Shown piece by piece: positions 1 to 12,760 of a DNA stretch of 64,000 nucleotides. Within the stretch, counting starts at the first letter, position 1. Each line of letters opens with the position of its first letter. The notes under the pieces were generated by a model. That model saw nothing but the letters and a program-made list of their open reading frames with translations. It did not search any database and was not told where the DNA came from. This stretch comes from Lates calcarifer (Eukaryota; Chordata; Actinopteri; Centropomidae): assembly GCF_001640805.2 (NCBI RefSeq), contig NC_066854.1, forward strand, positions 10,163,775 through 10,227,774, given 5' to 3'. The position numbers and the translations under genes are program-made.

Positions 1-200
1 AGCCAATATTCACTGGTGTCCTGGTCATATACAACAGTAAATTAAATATCTTTGGGTTGTGGCCTGTTGGTTGGACAAAACAAGCAATCTGGACATTCCA
101 CTTGGGCTTTAAAACAACATGATGAGTATTTTTCTTAGTTTTTAATTAATGATTCATCAGGGAAATAATCAACACATCAGTCCATAACGGAAATAACTGT
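1..200. repeat. Copy of palindromic teleost repeat (family P)
   Basis: It contains TTTGGGTTGTGGCCTGTTGG, then TTGGACAAAACAAG and CATCAGGGAAATAATCAACA, the inner and right parts of a common teleost interspersed repeat that I recognise from memory. It lies in the ZRANB3 intron and is cut by the window edge. Confidence 0.7.
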
Positions 201-877
201 TGATTGCAAACCTGCAACAACAATTAAGCCCTTTTCCCCTAAAAGTTTTGAGTGTCTGTACCTCAGTTATTATTGGTTAGATTGCTGACCATGTGTAGTA
301 AGCAACAGTAACACTCATCAGTATGAAATTCTGCATATTCCCTTCTGACTTTCAAACCACAGCTTTAATAATCTGTCAAACTACCACTGAGTCATACTGA
401 GGCTTTATCAGTTTGCCAAATATTAGCCTTTCATTTCAAAACTATATTATTATTGGCCAGTCTGTGTCACCCACAACTCATATAAAGATCAAAATTAACT
501 TTGCTAATTACATATTTATTGTCTATTTGAAGCCCATAATCAAAATATATTATAAAAAGTCATTCTAATGATGATTCTTAAAAAATATATTCTTAAATCT
601 AATGTCTTTATTGCTAAGTATGAAGTGAGAATAAATCTGTAGAAGAATCAAATAATAATAAATAAATAGAAATAGTCAAGCTAAACATGATGCCAAATAG
701 ATGCTAATGTTGCTCTCTATTTGCTGAATTTGCAAATAAGTAACATGTCAATGTTGTGTTTACTGCTTGTTTTCAGAGTCAGAAAAGTAAAAATATAGTT
801 TTAGGTGCAATCAAATCAGACATGTATGTATAACCTGAATGAGGTGGTTGGGGGAGTGGGGTGGAGGGATGACTTAC

Positions 878-1056
878 ATGGTGTGGCTCTTACTCTCCAC
901 CAGGTTGATGTCTCCTGGCTGCAGTTCGGGGATCCACCTCTCCAGCTCCTCGATCCAGGGATATTTCAGGGACGAGGGCACCACCACCAGGAGAGGCCAC
1001 TCCTGCCTGAAGGCATAGGCCACGGAGATGGCCTGCACCGTCTTCCCAAGACCCAT
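878..1056 (-). CDS. zranb3: ZRANB3 exon with ATPase motif I
   Basis: The acceptor CAG is at 1059-1057 and the donor GTAAGT at 877-872. The 179-nt exon encodes MGLGKT (Walker A) through WIPELQPGDIN and ends two bases into a codon. The next exon is outside the window. Confidence 0.93.
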
Positions 1057-4000
1057 CTGGACCGACCAAATCAACACACGGCGAAGGGGGAGAAAAACAA
1101 GTCAATCGCGCATCGACTCTGCGATAAATTGCATATGACGGCCGAGCTGATGTGAGGCCCAAGAGTAATAAGGTCTCAGAATGATTCTTGTGTCAAAACC
1201 GATTAGGCACGTGGGAGTGCTGCACAGGGCTGACAAATTAATTTGGAAGGCATGCAGCGAAGTCTCAGGTTCATTTTTTTGGAAAATAGATTTCCTGAGC
1301 CAGCGTTGTGTGTGCTTACCTCATCAGCAATCATACATCTGTAAAACAAAAGGAAACAGAGAAAACTTTATCAGATGGGTTTTGAGATGAGGAAATTGCT
1401 TTGTAGAGCTGACCAGCAGGCGATAAAACCTAGTCACTATAAAAAGACAGAGTTTATAGTTTACATAAAAAGACAACAGCCCCTGCAGCAAGAGGGCTTT
1501 GCTCAAGGGCACAACAGCATTAGTTAGAACAGCATTTATTCTGAGTCGCTGTGCAGATATTCCTGACTCGTCCAAGGATTCATAACAGAAACCGCCCTGT
1601 CACAACCCGACTCCTCAAACCTTTTTGGCCACGGACACAAAGTCAAAGTCGTGAAGCTCCACCACCACCTCCGAGTCAGCTGCTCTTGGACAAATTTCAA
1701 GTCTGTCACTTGTGATTTAGGGATGCACCGGTACTTTGTTTGAGTGTGAGAACTGTTGTTGCTATTCAATATTTATGTTGTTGTTCCTATTGAATATTTC
1801 TGTTTCTGCTGTAACTGGGAGTCTTCGGAGAAACCCTGGAGAGTGTTCACTGTGTTTGGGTTCATCCGGTTCCCATAAAAGAGAGCGCTCAACACACAGG
1901 GTGATGCAGAGCTACATCTAATCACACATGTAAAATAATAATAATATTATAATGATACTGGAAACTGTCAATATAAAAAAAGACATTTTGGCATTGCTGA
2001 CAGGTGCAGCAGGAACGACTGAGGTTTAACATAAGTTTGTTCCTCACTTAATAACTCACACGAGTCACTGCTCCATTCATTGTCTATGAGGCAGTGCCAG
2101 ATTTAATATCCCAGTGACATCAAGAATTCAGGGGTCAGTTCTCCTGTTAAGCTTTAGGGAAGGAGTGGAGTATTTCTATTTGTATTGACCAAACTGTCCC
2201 ATGGCACAGATGTGAATTAATTTAAGCAGCAGTGGGTTGAAAGCAAAGAAGGTGGATTTTACACTTTTACACTGCAAGAACAAAAAAATGAGCCCACCTA
2301 CAATTATGAGATCACATAATGCAGAATAACTCTCTTTATCTCCGTGCACATAAAACAGAACATCCCAAAAAGATCATTTAAATGTATTTTCTATTCATTT
2401 TCTAACTGTAGAGTACTTCTAGGATTGCTGGTAGTGTCTTATTGTTGAGCATTGTGCGAAGAAAAGTTGTTATCAGTGAGAAACTGCCACATGGTAACCA
2501 CCAATAAGATTTGAAATCCAATCCAATTAGTTTCACACTGTCATCACACCCACACACACACACACATCACAACAATGCTATTACTGACACAAGCTGAAAA
2601 AATTAATTGATTAGTCACCTGACAGAAAATGAATCTGCAATCTACCCATGTTAATCCCAGTCATCCTTTTCTAATCCATATTTTTAAGAGTAAGATTAAC
2701 CTGCGATTGAACCTTCAACTAGGAGAAAACGAACAGCTTTCCTCTTGTGGCTGTCTCTGATAGGATATGTTTTTGCAGCCATATAAAGCCAACTAGTTCC
2801 CTTTACGCTGTACATTATAAGGAACAATGAAAGCGCGACACAGCCCTCAGCTGAAGTTGTCCCCATGGAGAAAGTGCAGATAGATCAACCTCTGCTTCTC
2901 CCTGCCCACTGGGTTTGGGCCTATTGTCATGACCTTGCTTATTCACAAATGCTTCCAACATCATGTCAGAGCAAACAGTGCAACAGAGCGGCTCTGAATA
3001 CCTCAGACACACTCTCTCATTATTCTTTCTCCTCCTCCTCCGCTTCCTCCCCCCATCTCCGCCCCATTTCTCTCTTTCAGCTGAGGAACATGATTAATGT
3101 GCACCTTGCCACTGGTGGTTTTTCTAATTGCCAGCACACCGGCCCAGTCAGCGCAATGTGCACGCACACACACACACACGCACGCACAAACACATCACAC
3201 ATACACAAGCCATATGTGTGTGAAAAATGCACACAAAGGAAAAGGTATGCAAAAAAAACACAATATACACACAGATGTGTGAACAAAAGGAAGTCCACAC
3301 ACAAATGCACACACACACACACACACCTATATATATATGTGTGTATGTGTGCTTGCGCATACATCCACCCCCACACACACACCCACACACTCGCAAACTA
3401 GGGAGGGAGTGCGGCTGGGGCAGGTGCTTGCCATTTCTCAACACATTAATCATCCTCCTTTAAATAACCTGAGTGTCGTCTTGACGGTTTGAGACTGTGA
3501 GGATGCTGCAGTGCTGTTGCCTGACGACGGCACGGTCCCCGTCACCGCATCTTTCTAATGTTATCTCTGAAACCCACAAGCCCCAAAGTGTCAGGAAATG
3601 GGCTCCCCTACCTCCCGAACTGGCTGCGGTGATTTGATGGCTTTGACCTCTGCACAGTGATGTGTTGTGTGGCCCCCGTGTCTAACCCCAATCTTCCAGC
3701 CCTGTTAAGGTTCTCTTCTGAGGATTGGACCTGGAGTGCACCACGGTCAGTGGGAAAACTGCTCAGAGGCTGGACACTGCACAAAAGGCTGCCTTGAGGG
3801 GTGCTACTGTAATGCTCAGGACTAGGTTCTCACACACAGTTATGGGTTCAGAGTGCGGTTTTGCTGAATACTGTGAATGTGCTTAAAACCAAAACAAAGT
3901 AGCCTTTAGCAGAAAAGGTTTTGGTTGGAGATTTTTTCCTTCCATGACTTTAAAAGGAAAAGTTTTCACTCTTGCTATATGGGTCAATCCAATACTAGTG

Positions 4001-7000
4001 TTTCACTTATGTATTTTTTCCTGACGCTTCAGCACACCGCTCTGCACACCTTAAAGCTCTTAAATTATATTCTTTGCAGTGGTGCTTAAAATATAAAAAC
4101 ACACACACACAAAAGTTTTGTACTTAAAGTACTTTGACAATAGTTACACACAACCCAGCTGTTTTTTTTTTTTGTTTTTGTTTTTGTCTTTTTGCATCTA
4201 TTTCTGTTTTTCACTGTATAATTTTAATAATGTTTCACTATGGGGTGAAATTTACATTAACTACAGTGTTATAAAATGTATTCAATCATATCCATACATT
4301 AGAAATTAGTGATATATATGGAAATAACCTCATTAGAAAAGAAAACATTTTTATAACAATGTTTACTTGTGACATGCTAAAATGTATTGTTACAGTAGCA
4401 CTAGCAAAGACTACTTCAGTGATATCAGTTATACAAATAAATATTTAAAGTTTGCTGATATTAGCTACCATAAGCTAGCACCAATTAAGACTGCAGCAGA
4501 AAAACCCCTGAGTGAACTGGGGTGAGCTTTATTGCTCAATTTTTCATTGGTAAGAAGAATTTGTTATTTTTTCTTTTAAAGGTTACATAGTCTGGCTTTA
4601 AATTTGAAATATGAGATAAGATGAGATAAGATAAGTGCAGGATTTCAGGAATATTGTGTACGAAAACCTGCATGAAGCAGCAGAACCCACTAATCTGTGC
4701 ATGTTCCTTTATGATCTGTAGGTGTGAATATGGCTACACTCTTCCATTATGTTCCTTGACTCCTCCTTGTGTTACATTTAATTATAATCTTTGAACTCCT
4801 GTATCTATTACTGTGGGATGTGAACATAAATATGTATGAATGTATGTTGTGTTTGGCTCTAATGATGCATTTACTCTGACGTTTCTTGAAATGATAAATT
4901 AAATGAACATATTAAAGGAACATATTTTTCATGTTATAATACTTGTTATAAGTGTTTCCCACCTGCATAATTCCTCTCTCTAAAACCTCTTCTTTATATC
5001 CTGGATGAACACTATCCAAGTAATAGAAAGTGGGCTATTAAGGCTACGGGTTACTGATGGTGAGTAAAATTACATTTTTCATGCTGTATAATAGAACAAA
5101 TCTCTTGCCTCATTCATAACATAAAAATATAATACCCCGTTACATCAAAAACCTATAACAAATTTCATGCTTAATTAGGAGGAAATGCAATTCAGAGCAC
5201 CAAGTACAGTAAATACCACAACTGAGCTCACTGAAGATGTAGGAGAGATATGGCCTTAGTATGTGTGATTCATTTTGCTGAAACTGATCTGAAGTTACAC
5301 AATGTTTAACTCTGCCAATGGCTCATAATATCACTAGCTACTATATGGCAACTGGTACACAGACAAGCTGTGCACTGCCTGTGATGTTTAACACTACTGC
5401 CATCAAGCTAAAGGCAAATGAGTTTCTGCTGTAAGTATTAATGAGAATGGGTAAACATTATGTAACACTGACCAGTAGCTGTCTGGTGCAGGTTTTAATG
5501 ACAGTGATGAAAATGGGATTTTGTTGTATCAACAGATCATGGTAAATTACTTCCAAAAATCAGCAAACGCTGCAAGTGACAGAACCATGGAGCATTAAAG
5601 CTGCTGAACACCAGCTTTCACACTGATGTGTGTACTGAATCCCCTTCTGTCGGCATTAAAGGGGCACACTGCTGATTTCACATATGAAGATCACATCAAT
5701 TCAGTCATGAGTACTACTCAGTACGTGAAAAAAAGTTAGTGGCCTCAGAGGGAGCTTTGTAAAGTGTGAAAAAACGACCCTGATGATGTCTTCAGGGTTG
5801 CAAATCCCCCCCGTGGGATTAATAAAGTTCATCTCATCTCAGCATAAGCTTGGGGACAACAAATTAATAAACCCTGGTGGTACTGAGTTGAAAAGACAGT
5901 GCCACATATTTATCAGGAAAAACCCATGATGTTGCCTTATGGGAAATGTAGGAGTCAGTGTTTTTGGAGTTCAACACATACTACACTAAAGGTCAGGATA
6001 TTTCACGCTTAAGATCTTTTCACACTGGGGGTATTTTTTCATGTGGTTCATTCACATGTCAATTTATTTTTTTTACACTGGTTGTTTTTGTTATGACTAC
6101 TTTTACACACAGAATGTGAATATTACATGGCAAAAAAGCAATGTAATTTTTTTTCTGAGCTTTCGTGCCACGAATAAAGGCATCACCCCACACAGACCGT
6201 CAGAGTCTGCTCTAGGCTGAGGAATCCTAGTAGTTGGTCCACTGCCTCCTCAGATGTGGCGCTCGCATCTGCAGCACCACCTCAAACTGTCCCACCAACA
6301 TCCTAAAAATATGTCTGCAACCGGCCGTGGTGGAGCTTCAGCTCCTGTATATTCACAAGCGAGTATTTTGCACCGTATATTTGTGTCGTGCTGTTTGTGA
6401 AAAGACCTTCAGAGGCAAATATGATCAGTTTAACTATGTTTAGTTAACTACTATAATTATTATTTTTTACTATCACTGTTAGCACCGATATACCAAGACA
6501 AATTCCTTGTATGTGCAAACTTACTTGGCAATAAAGTCTGATTCTGATTCTGATTCTAAAGGGTACAATAAATAAGATTTCTCTGCCACTGAATGTGGTT
6601 TAAGGTTTTGAAAAAACACATATGATTTGAAACCAGTGTTCCAGGTTTTCTAATACTGTGCTCTTTAGTGATGTTTATCGAGCCTCCTTTAAAAGTTGTT
6701 GTACGTGATTCATCTTACGAGGACAGAATTTCAGCAGGGACTAGATGGAAATGAGGTCAATTGTACTCCCAGTGCTGCTAAATGACTTTATGGTACCACT
6801 CCATATACACCCTGTGTATTATGAACAATACTTATGTGCCAGGACAAATGTTGCGTAAATACATCAACGTGTATGTGCACAGAGGACAAACTCCATCTCT
6901 GGAATGGACCTCTCTCAGTAATTTGACCATCACAGGGAGAGACAACACGGCCTGCTTATTGATCCCCTCTTGCATCAGCAGAGCAGGCCTTATTCAATAA

Positions 7001-10000
7001 AAGCACGGGCAGTCACTAACAAAAATATTTCGGACAAATCAGAGCAGGTTGGACATGCGCTGCATCACATGCTGCAGTCAACACCTTAATGGAAGTGCCC
7101 AAGAGCTCTTAATGGATGTACTTTTACTCCAAACTGATGGGGTTTTGTTCCATATCTGGGTAGGTTCACTCAGTTTATAGATGTACCCTAGGTACATTTT
7201 AGAAATACTGATGTATACAGATGTCAGCACTCAAATGGCAAACTTCTGCCCAACTTTCCAAACAACACAATCAACCACATCTCATGGGTTTTTATTATCA
7301 TACTGTACCACAACTTCCCCACATTATCCCTCATCTAACTCCATAAAATTCACTCACCCTCCCACACAGACCAATACAGCGGGCTCCATAAGTATTGCAA
7401 CAACATTTGATGTTTTGGTTCGGTACTCTTGATGCTCTGAATGTGAAAAGACACAATGACTATGAGATTTAAAGGAAAAATCCACCCACGGATCCTCCTA
7501 CACTGTTAGATATCCAACATCAATCTATGATGTTCAGTGCATTTCAGGAGTTATTTTATAATGAAGCACACTGACATTTATTTTTTTGTCTGTCAGCCTG
7601 CCTCGTCGAGTTCCACCTCAGGTAGTCATATCCTACATTTCCCAGGACTGTTATACTCTCTCCTAAAAATCCAACTGCATTGCATTCTGGTCTATTCAGG
7701 CTATTGTAGGATGAAATACTGTTATCTCTTTCTCTTCTACAATGAGTCTCTGTTGAGTATCAGTAAAAAAAAAGAGGCTGCTGCTTTAATTTGAGGCTCT
7801 TTCCAAGGATACTGAATGAACAAATAAAGAACAGCAGGGTGCCTCAAATACTTAGAAAGATCAAGATTACTGTCAATAACAATAATTTTTTAGCTTACAA
7901 TCATCCTTTCTGTCTGTCTGCATGTGAGTGTACTTGTAGATATGTGTATGGGGGGTGTGTGGTATAGCGGGCTCAGAAATACCATCAAATTGAGTTTTTT
8001 GAGTATTTTAACCTCTTAGACACCGGGGCGAGTGGAGGGGTTAATGTGAATTTTCAATTTGCATATAAAAAATGAAAATAGAAATAACAGTGCCAACAGG
8101 CTGTTTATCTCAACAAACAAACTGTTATTCACATAATGGTACAGTGAATAGAAATGTGCATTTATTCAGTTTCTTTTGCCAATTTTTCTCGAAAATCAAA
8201 ACCTAGTTAATGTATTATCTCACATTACTGCTTATAGAGTATGTAGCAATCAGGATATGGCTTCAGTCAATAAAAATGCATTGTTAAACTTGAATTTGCT
8301 GAAGTCTATTGTTACAAATATGGCACAGTAGTAAATGGGAGTCAGGCAAGCTGGGGCAGGACTGTGAAGCTTTGGATTTCCTTACATGCTGAAGTGCTGT
8401 GCATGAGCCTGTAGTGGAATGGGTACTCAGCATTTGAAGAGTTAAAAAGATTTTTTTCTAAAACCATAAACACAACTGCAAGAAATTGATTAAACAATGT
8501 TCTTGTCTGCTCCAACGCAACCTCCAATTCAGTTAGCATGTCCAGCTCACTAGCTTACCGCCTACAGTTGTAAACTACTGTTAAAGCCAAGGAGCACATC
8601 TCACTTCACTTTGTAAAAAACAAGCCTCATTCCTCTTCAAAACAAGACCACTTTCTTGCTGGGAGCAGGTGGTGGTGAGGGTTCTTTAGCACAAGCTTCA
8701 GCCATCACTGCGTTTACAAGACAAGAGGTTAGAATACACCCTCTGAGCAGTGATACAGCTTCAGGGCAGCCTGGATGCTACAGTGAGTCACTGAAGTGAT
8801 GAAATGGTTGGCATGCTAAATTCAATAGAACAAAAGAAGTGATAGAACTATAAGCAAAACATTGCTGTTGCTTTCCACTGCTGGAGACAACTCTTGGTGA
8901 GTAAAGGAATGACGTTTGATGCTGAATTGGCTATGTAGCAAGTCAACTGAAGACAGCAACAACTCATGGTGCTAACATTGCCACTATTGCCACTGTAAAA
9001 AAAGGGTGAAAAGATAATGTCTGAAACTGCTTCATTTAAAGTGTCTCTAAAAGCTGTGCTGATCCTCTGAGGTGTGAGCTTTAGTTCAGGTGAGGACCTC
9101 AACACCCAACCTGTTTGACCTGTTTGTTAGAGGTAGAGACTCCATTAGCACTTGCTTTAGTGAGTAAAAAACAGTCCAAGTTCAGCATAAGATATAGAAA
9201 TGGAGACCGTGTATTAAAGAATAAACTAACCAACACTACACATAAAGCATGGTGTCAGTGTTCATTCTACTTTCAGATCCCTCTCTACCTATAACATCTT
9301 GAGCTAATTCCACTCCTGTCTCCACAGAGAAGCAGTGCCCGCGCTGCTCTTACTGTCACATTGATGCCAATTGACTGAGGTAGCTGTCCACACGGTGCAG
9401 CGAGAGCCAATTGACTTCTGACCCACCCGTGTAACAAAGCAGAGCCTCCCAGTGTTCCTGGATCAATATGGCCGCTCCGCATCACAGCAGCGGTGCTCAG
9501 ATTGGCTCCCCCTGTGCTGACCTTCCAGAGAACCCAAGCATTCATTGACTGGTCGGGGAGGAGGAAATGGGCAAGTCCTGGCCTGTTCCTGCAGTTAATG
9601 CTCACCACAACCAAACACTTACAGACTTAAGGGCAACTATGAAACTTCCATTGGACTGGTAATTGTTTTCTAAGATATAACCTGGACTCTATCTGACCTT
9701 CTGAATTTAGAATATATTCACATACACTCTTGACTTTTTTCTTGCTTCTTAAGCCATAATAATGTGTGGTAGCTTGTTTGGAAATCACATTTGTCCCATT
9801 GCACTATAGAGGTGGGGTGGGGCTGCCCACTTTAAAGCTCCATTAGGCAAATTATCTTTGTAAAAATGCTATCACACACTGATGCAGCAATAGAGAGAAG
9901 AATACTGTACTGGTGATTTGCTGTGTGTGCCCCGATGAATTTCTGTTAAGTGTGGACATGAGCTGAACATCTTCATTATCAGTAAGTGAAAATTGAAAAA

Positions 10001-11220
10001 TAAAATCATATTGGTGACTGGCAGAACTTTTGAAGCTCTGAACTCTGTCAGTGCTGCATCACAAACTGAGGGGTTGGTATGTCAAGTATGAGTGCATTTT
10101 ACCTAGCCTATTAAAGGTGCTATATATACGTTTTTGCTATCGCTACATAGCCAGTGTTGTTGGTTTACTTACCAAGAGCTTCAGCCGTGTTGTGTTTGCA
10201 AGACAAGAGGTCAGAATATGCCTTCTGCGCAGCACTATTTCTTCATCCTCTCATGTTGGATGGAGGCCAAATGGACACTACAATGACTCACTATCACAAA
10301 ATGGTATTACAAAACGGGACGGGCTAACTGGTTAGCACGCTAACTTCAGTAGAAGAAAAGTGATGGGAACAGAAGTAAAACAAGAGCTGATTTCCATTGT
10401 TTGAGACTGCTCTTGGCGAGGAAAAGAATGAAATTTGAAGCTTAACTTGACGGTACTTCTAGACTGGTAAGTAAACAGCTTAATGCCAATATTAGCTTTG
10501 TAGTGATAGTTAAAACATACATATAGCATCAGTGAAGTTGCCTTCTATGTAAACACATAAAGCTATGTTTACATGAACTGTTTCTCATATATAGCGCATT
10601 GTGAGAGCATCACTGAAACCTAATAAACACGTTCAATGAAGAGTAAAATGTAAAGAATGTGGAGTAAAGATTCTGCTTGTATTCTTCTATGACATGCTCA
10701 AACAATAGATCTGGGTTGAAAGCATCTTCATAGCAATAAATCAATATTTACACACTGCAGAGGTGGAGTGGAATGTCAGGCTGCAAACATAGAGTGGCAA
10801 AAACCCAGAGGGGGTATGCACTGCTCTCAAATGGAGCCACTCAAAAATGAACAATAGATCTACTTATCTGTAAGGTCTACATTTAGTTGTCAAATGTAGA
10901 AAATCTCCTGTCTTTGCAAACAAGATGCAGGCTGACCTTTATTTTCTGAATGCTATTCTGTTGCCAGAGATGTACCTTAACACAGAACCTAACATAAAGA
11001 CAAACTAAGGCATACTAACTGACTAACAAACAACAGAGCTGTGATGTAACTGACTGAGCGGGAGTACTGCTTACCGTCCATTCCTAGATAAAGCAAACTC
11101 CACACCCTCTCTTTGGAAAGGCATCAGGCGCTGCAGGAGCCTGTGAGGAAGGCCTGACAGTTGCTGTGACCATCTTGTATCACAGTGAGAGGTCTGTGGG
11201 CCATTATCATCCATTTCCAT
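878..11220 (-). CDS. zranb3: ZRANB3 (annealing helicase / fork-remodelling translocase), N-terminal part, 3 coding exons
   Basis: SNF2-family ATPase that in vertebrates anneals RPA-coated DNA and remodels stalled replication forks in the nucleus together with polyubiquitinated PCNA. The exons, in transcription order, are 11220-11075, 1338-1320 and 1056-878. They join in phase (146+19+179 nt) to give 114 residues, and the rest lies beyond the left edge. Visible motifs are a Q-motif-like PFQREG at residues 34-39, Walker A MGLGKT at 56-61, and LLVVVPSSL (motif Ia region). The match to ZRANB3 rather than SMARCAL1 comes from the stretch YPW-EEL-RWIPEL after motif Ia. The start at 11220 follows an in-frame TGA in the 5' leader. 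The head-to-head position with R3HDM1 is the vertebrate arrangement. The PIP box, zinc finger and HNH domain would be outside the window. Confidence 0.93.
1320..1338 (-). CDS. zranb3: ZRANB3 19-nt microexon (CMIADE)
   Basis: A strong pyrimidine tract and CAG acceptor lie at 1341-1339, and the donor GTAAGC at 1319-1314. The single leading A completes the split arginine codon CG|A. The exon then encodes CMIADE, exactly the residues expected between NGR and MGLGKT in ZRANB3. Phase agrees on both sides. Confidence 0.9.
2585..2645. repeat. Fragment of palindromic repeat (family P)
   Basis: ATTGATTAGTCACCTGACAG and AAAATGAATCTGCAA match the left end of the same family. Confidence 0.5.
3160..3400. 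repeat. Compound CA-rich low-complexity tract
   Basis: Interrupted (CA)n with CACGCA, ACACAAAT and (TA)n parts. The open frames here are only low-complexity translations. Confidence 0.9.
5740..5842 (+). repeat. Retroelement 3' tail (GGGATTAATAAAGTTC-ATCTC)
   Basis: GGGATTAATAAAGTTCATCT followed by CATCTCAG resembles the 3' end of non-LTR elements common in fish, which stop in a short tandem repeat. Only the tail is clear. Confidence 0.45.
6230..6556 (+). repeat. LINE (L2/CR1-like) 3' end with (GATTCT)n tail
   Basis: TATACCAAGACAAATTCCTT, then TGTGCAAACTTACTTGGCAA and TAAAGTCTGATTCTGATTCT form the typical end of a fish L2-type LINE, with the tail at 6537-6556. The body further left is degraded, with no reverse transcriptase ORF. 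Confidence 0.75.
8640..9070. repeat. Dispersed repeat, copy 1 (family Q)
   Basis: Shares ordered blocks with 10150-10480: AGCTTCAGCC, GTTTACAAGACAAGAGGTTA (GTTTGCAAGACAAGAGGTCA in copy 2), GGCATGCTAA (TAGCACGCTAA), GAAGTGATAGAAC, and GACAACTCTTGGTGAGTAAA (GACTGCTCTTGGCGAGGAAA). Both copies are in the same ZRANB3 intron and in the same orientation. Confidence 0.7.
10150..10490. repeat. Dispersed repeat, copy 2 (family Q)
   Basis: Direct-orientation partner of 8640-9070. The copies differ by many substitutions and small gaps, so they are two old insertions or an old local duplication. No coding capacity is seen. Confidence 0.7.
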
Positions 11221-11277
11221 TAGTAAGTCCTCATGAGTTTCTTGGTTCTTGCTCAGTCAGCCGACTCTGGTTATAGA
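11075..11277 (-). CDS. zranb3: ZRANB3 exon with start codon (CDS 11220-11075, 5'UTR 11277-11221)
   Basis: Read on the minus strand, the acceptor is a C-run followed by CAG at 11280-11278, and the donor GTAAGC is at 11074-11069. It encodes residues 1-48 plus two bases of R49, including LPHRLLQRLMPFQREG, the helicase Q-motif region that precedes motif I in ZRANB3. The 57-nt leader holds an in-frame TGA and a four-codon upstream ORF at 11234-11220 whose TAA shares its last base with the main ATG. Confidence 0.9.
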
Positions 11278-12380
11278 CTGGGGGGAACAAAACATTGTTA
11301 AAATACAATGTACATCTGAATGTTCTCCTATAATTTTTGTCAGTATTTACCACAGCATCTACTGAACATGCAATAGAGCACATTTGTGTACAATATTGAT
11401 TGCTGATTTAAACATGTTTTATAATAATGGTAAGTAGCATTCCTCTGCTGCCTGCTACCACTGACAGAGGTGTCATTATTAGAAGCTGGATGATGCAGCA
11501 CAGTGGACAAAGAAAGTCTGAATTTAAGATGAGATTTTAAAAAAATTGCTTGTCTCAGATGCCTCCGGTTACACCATCAGCATGTTCCTGTGTTGCCCCA
11601 CCTGGTACAGTTCCAGTCAATCCACTGTACTAACAACCCCACAAAATAAGACTGTGTCAAAATGTATAAGCTTGCAATAATGCCAGTGTAAGAACAAACT
11701 CCTTCTTTAATAGTACTTACTTTCAATACCTGATTAAAACCTCAATTGCATCTTCTTTTCTACATCTGACAACCATGAAACACACAGTATAATTCTGTAA
11801 TTACAGCCAAAAATTTCATTCTCAAAGGCAGTATCCTACAGTTATATCTATGTATTAAGTTTCAAAATATCTACCATCCCTCTCTATAAGTTAGAGGACC
11901 CACAGGACACGGTAATAAACCAAATAAACCATTACACACGACGGTAACAACAAATTTAGTTGAACCAATTAAGTATGACTTTAGCATCCTTAGCTAGTAT
12001 TAGCAACAATAAGCGGAAGTAAAGAGACTTGCCTGTATAAATAAAAGCACAGAAACGCATACGCACACCTTTGTCAGCTAACTGTGTCTATAATTTGGAA
12101 TATTCACACCGGAAACGCGTTTTGCTAGCTAGCTGGTACCTAGCTACCTGTTACATAGAAACACTAGCAAGCTAACGTAGCTACTGCGTTTCAGTGAAAT
12201 TAGTGTTAATATGTTACAGTTTGCTCTCAGCGGAGCTAACCTGGTCACGTATAGTGTTGCTTTGATGTCGTGACTCAGGAGCAGCAGCAGTACTCAGTCA
12301 CATAACATACATTTAAAATAGTTGTGTTAGCGAACTTAATTAAAAAAACAGTAGTGTTTTTGTAAGAGTTGTTTGCCTAC

Positions 12381-12470
12381 CCTGTGAAACAGCAGAGTGA
12401 AGTGCGTTATTAAAGTAGCTCCTGAAACAGCGGACTAAACTGGGGAACTGGGAAGTTTCGCGGGAAATTT
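12381..12470 (-). other. zranb3: Probable ZRANB3 noncoding first exon
   Basis: A leader exon is needed upstream of the acceptor at 11278. Reading leftward, the first plausible donor next to the promoter is CAGG|GTAGGC at 12380, so the exon would be roughly 12450-12381. The right edge is only a guess at the transcription start, and the donor is weak. Other donors between 11.3 and 12.4 kb are possible. Confidence 0.35.
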
Positions 12471-12760
12471 AAGGTACACTCGGTTTATATCACCAGGCAT
12501 CCGCCGCACCCACTTATCACAGTGTTCAATGCAACTTCCTGGCACTTTGTGGTCTAATTTAAACACAATTCCCCTGAGAGTTTAACGACTTTACATCAGC
12601 GTTCATACGTATGTAAGAAAATGACGGAGTTGTCAGAGGAACAGCGTGCATGCGTGCTGCCATAACGCAAAAATCCAGCAACGACAAGACGTGACATATT
12701 TTCAACGCCCTACGTGTCGAACGTGAGGAGCTGACGCACTCTCCCAGCCTGCTGGACTCC
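12440..12760. promoter_or_regulatory. Divergent ZRANB3/R3HDM1 promoter with palindromic E2F-type site
   Basis: About 300-400 bp separate the inferred leader exons of two genes that point away from each other. TTTCGCGGGAAA at 12456-12467 fits the E2F consensus (TTTSSCGC) on both strands, which suits a replication-stress gene such as ZRANB3. No TATA box stands out. CpGs are more frequent here than in the AT-rich flanks. Start sites are inferred, not seen. Confidence 0.6.

Larger units (their letters stand above)
1339..11074 (-). other. zranb3: ZRANB3 intron (9.7 kb)
   Basis: Lies between the start-codon exon and the microexon. It is AT-rich, with repeat families P and Q, retroelement tails and the CA-rich tract. 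I see no other coding exon with conserved sequence. Confidence 0.85.

Noticed and set aside
2865..3401. 178-codon plus-strand frame rich in His and Thr
   Set aside because: It is a translation of the CA-rich tract.
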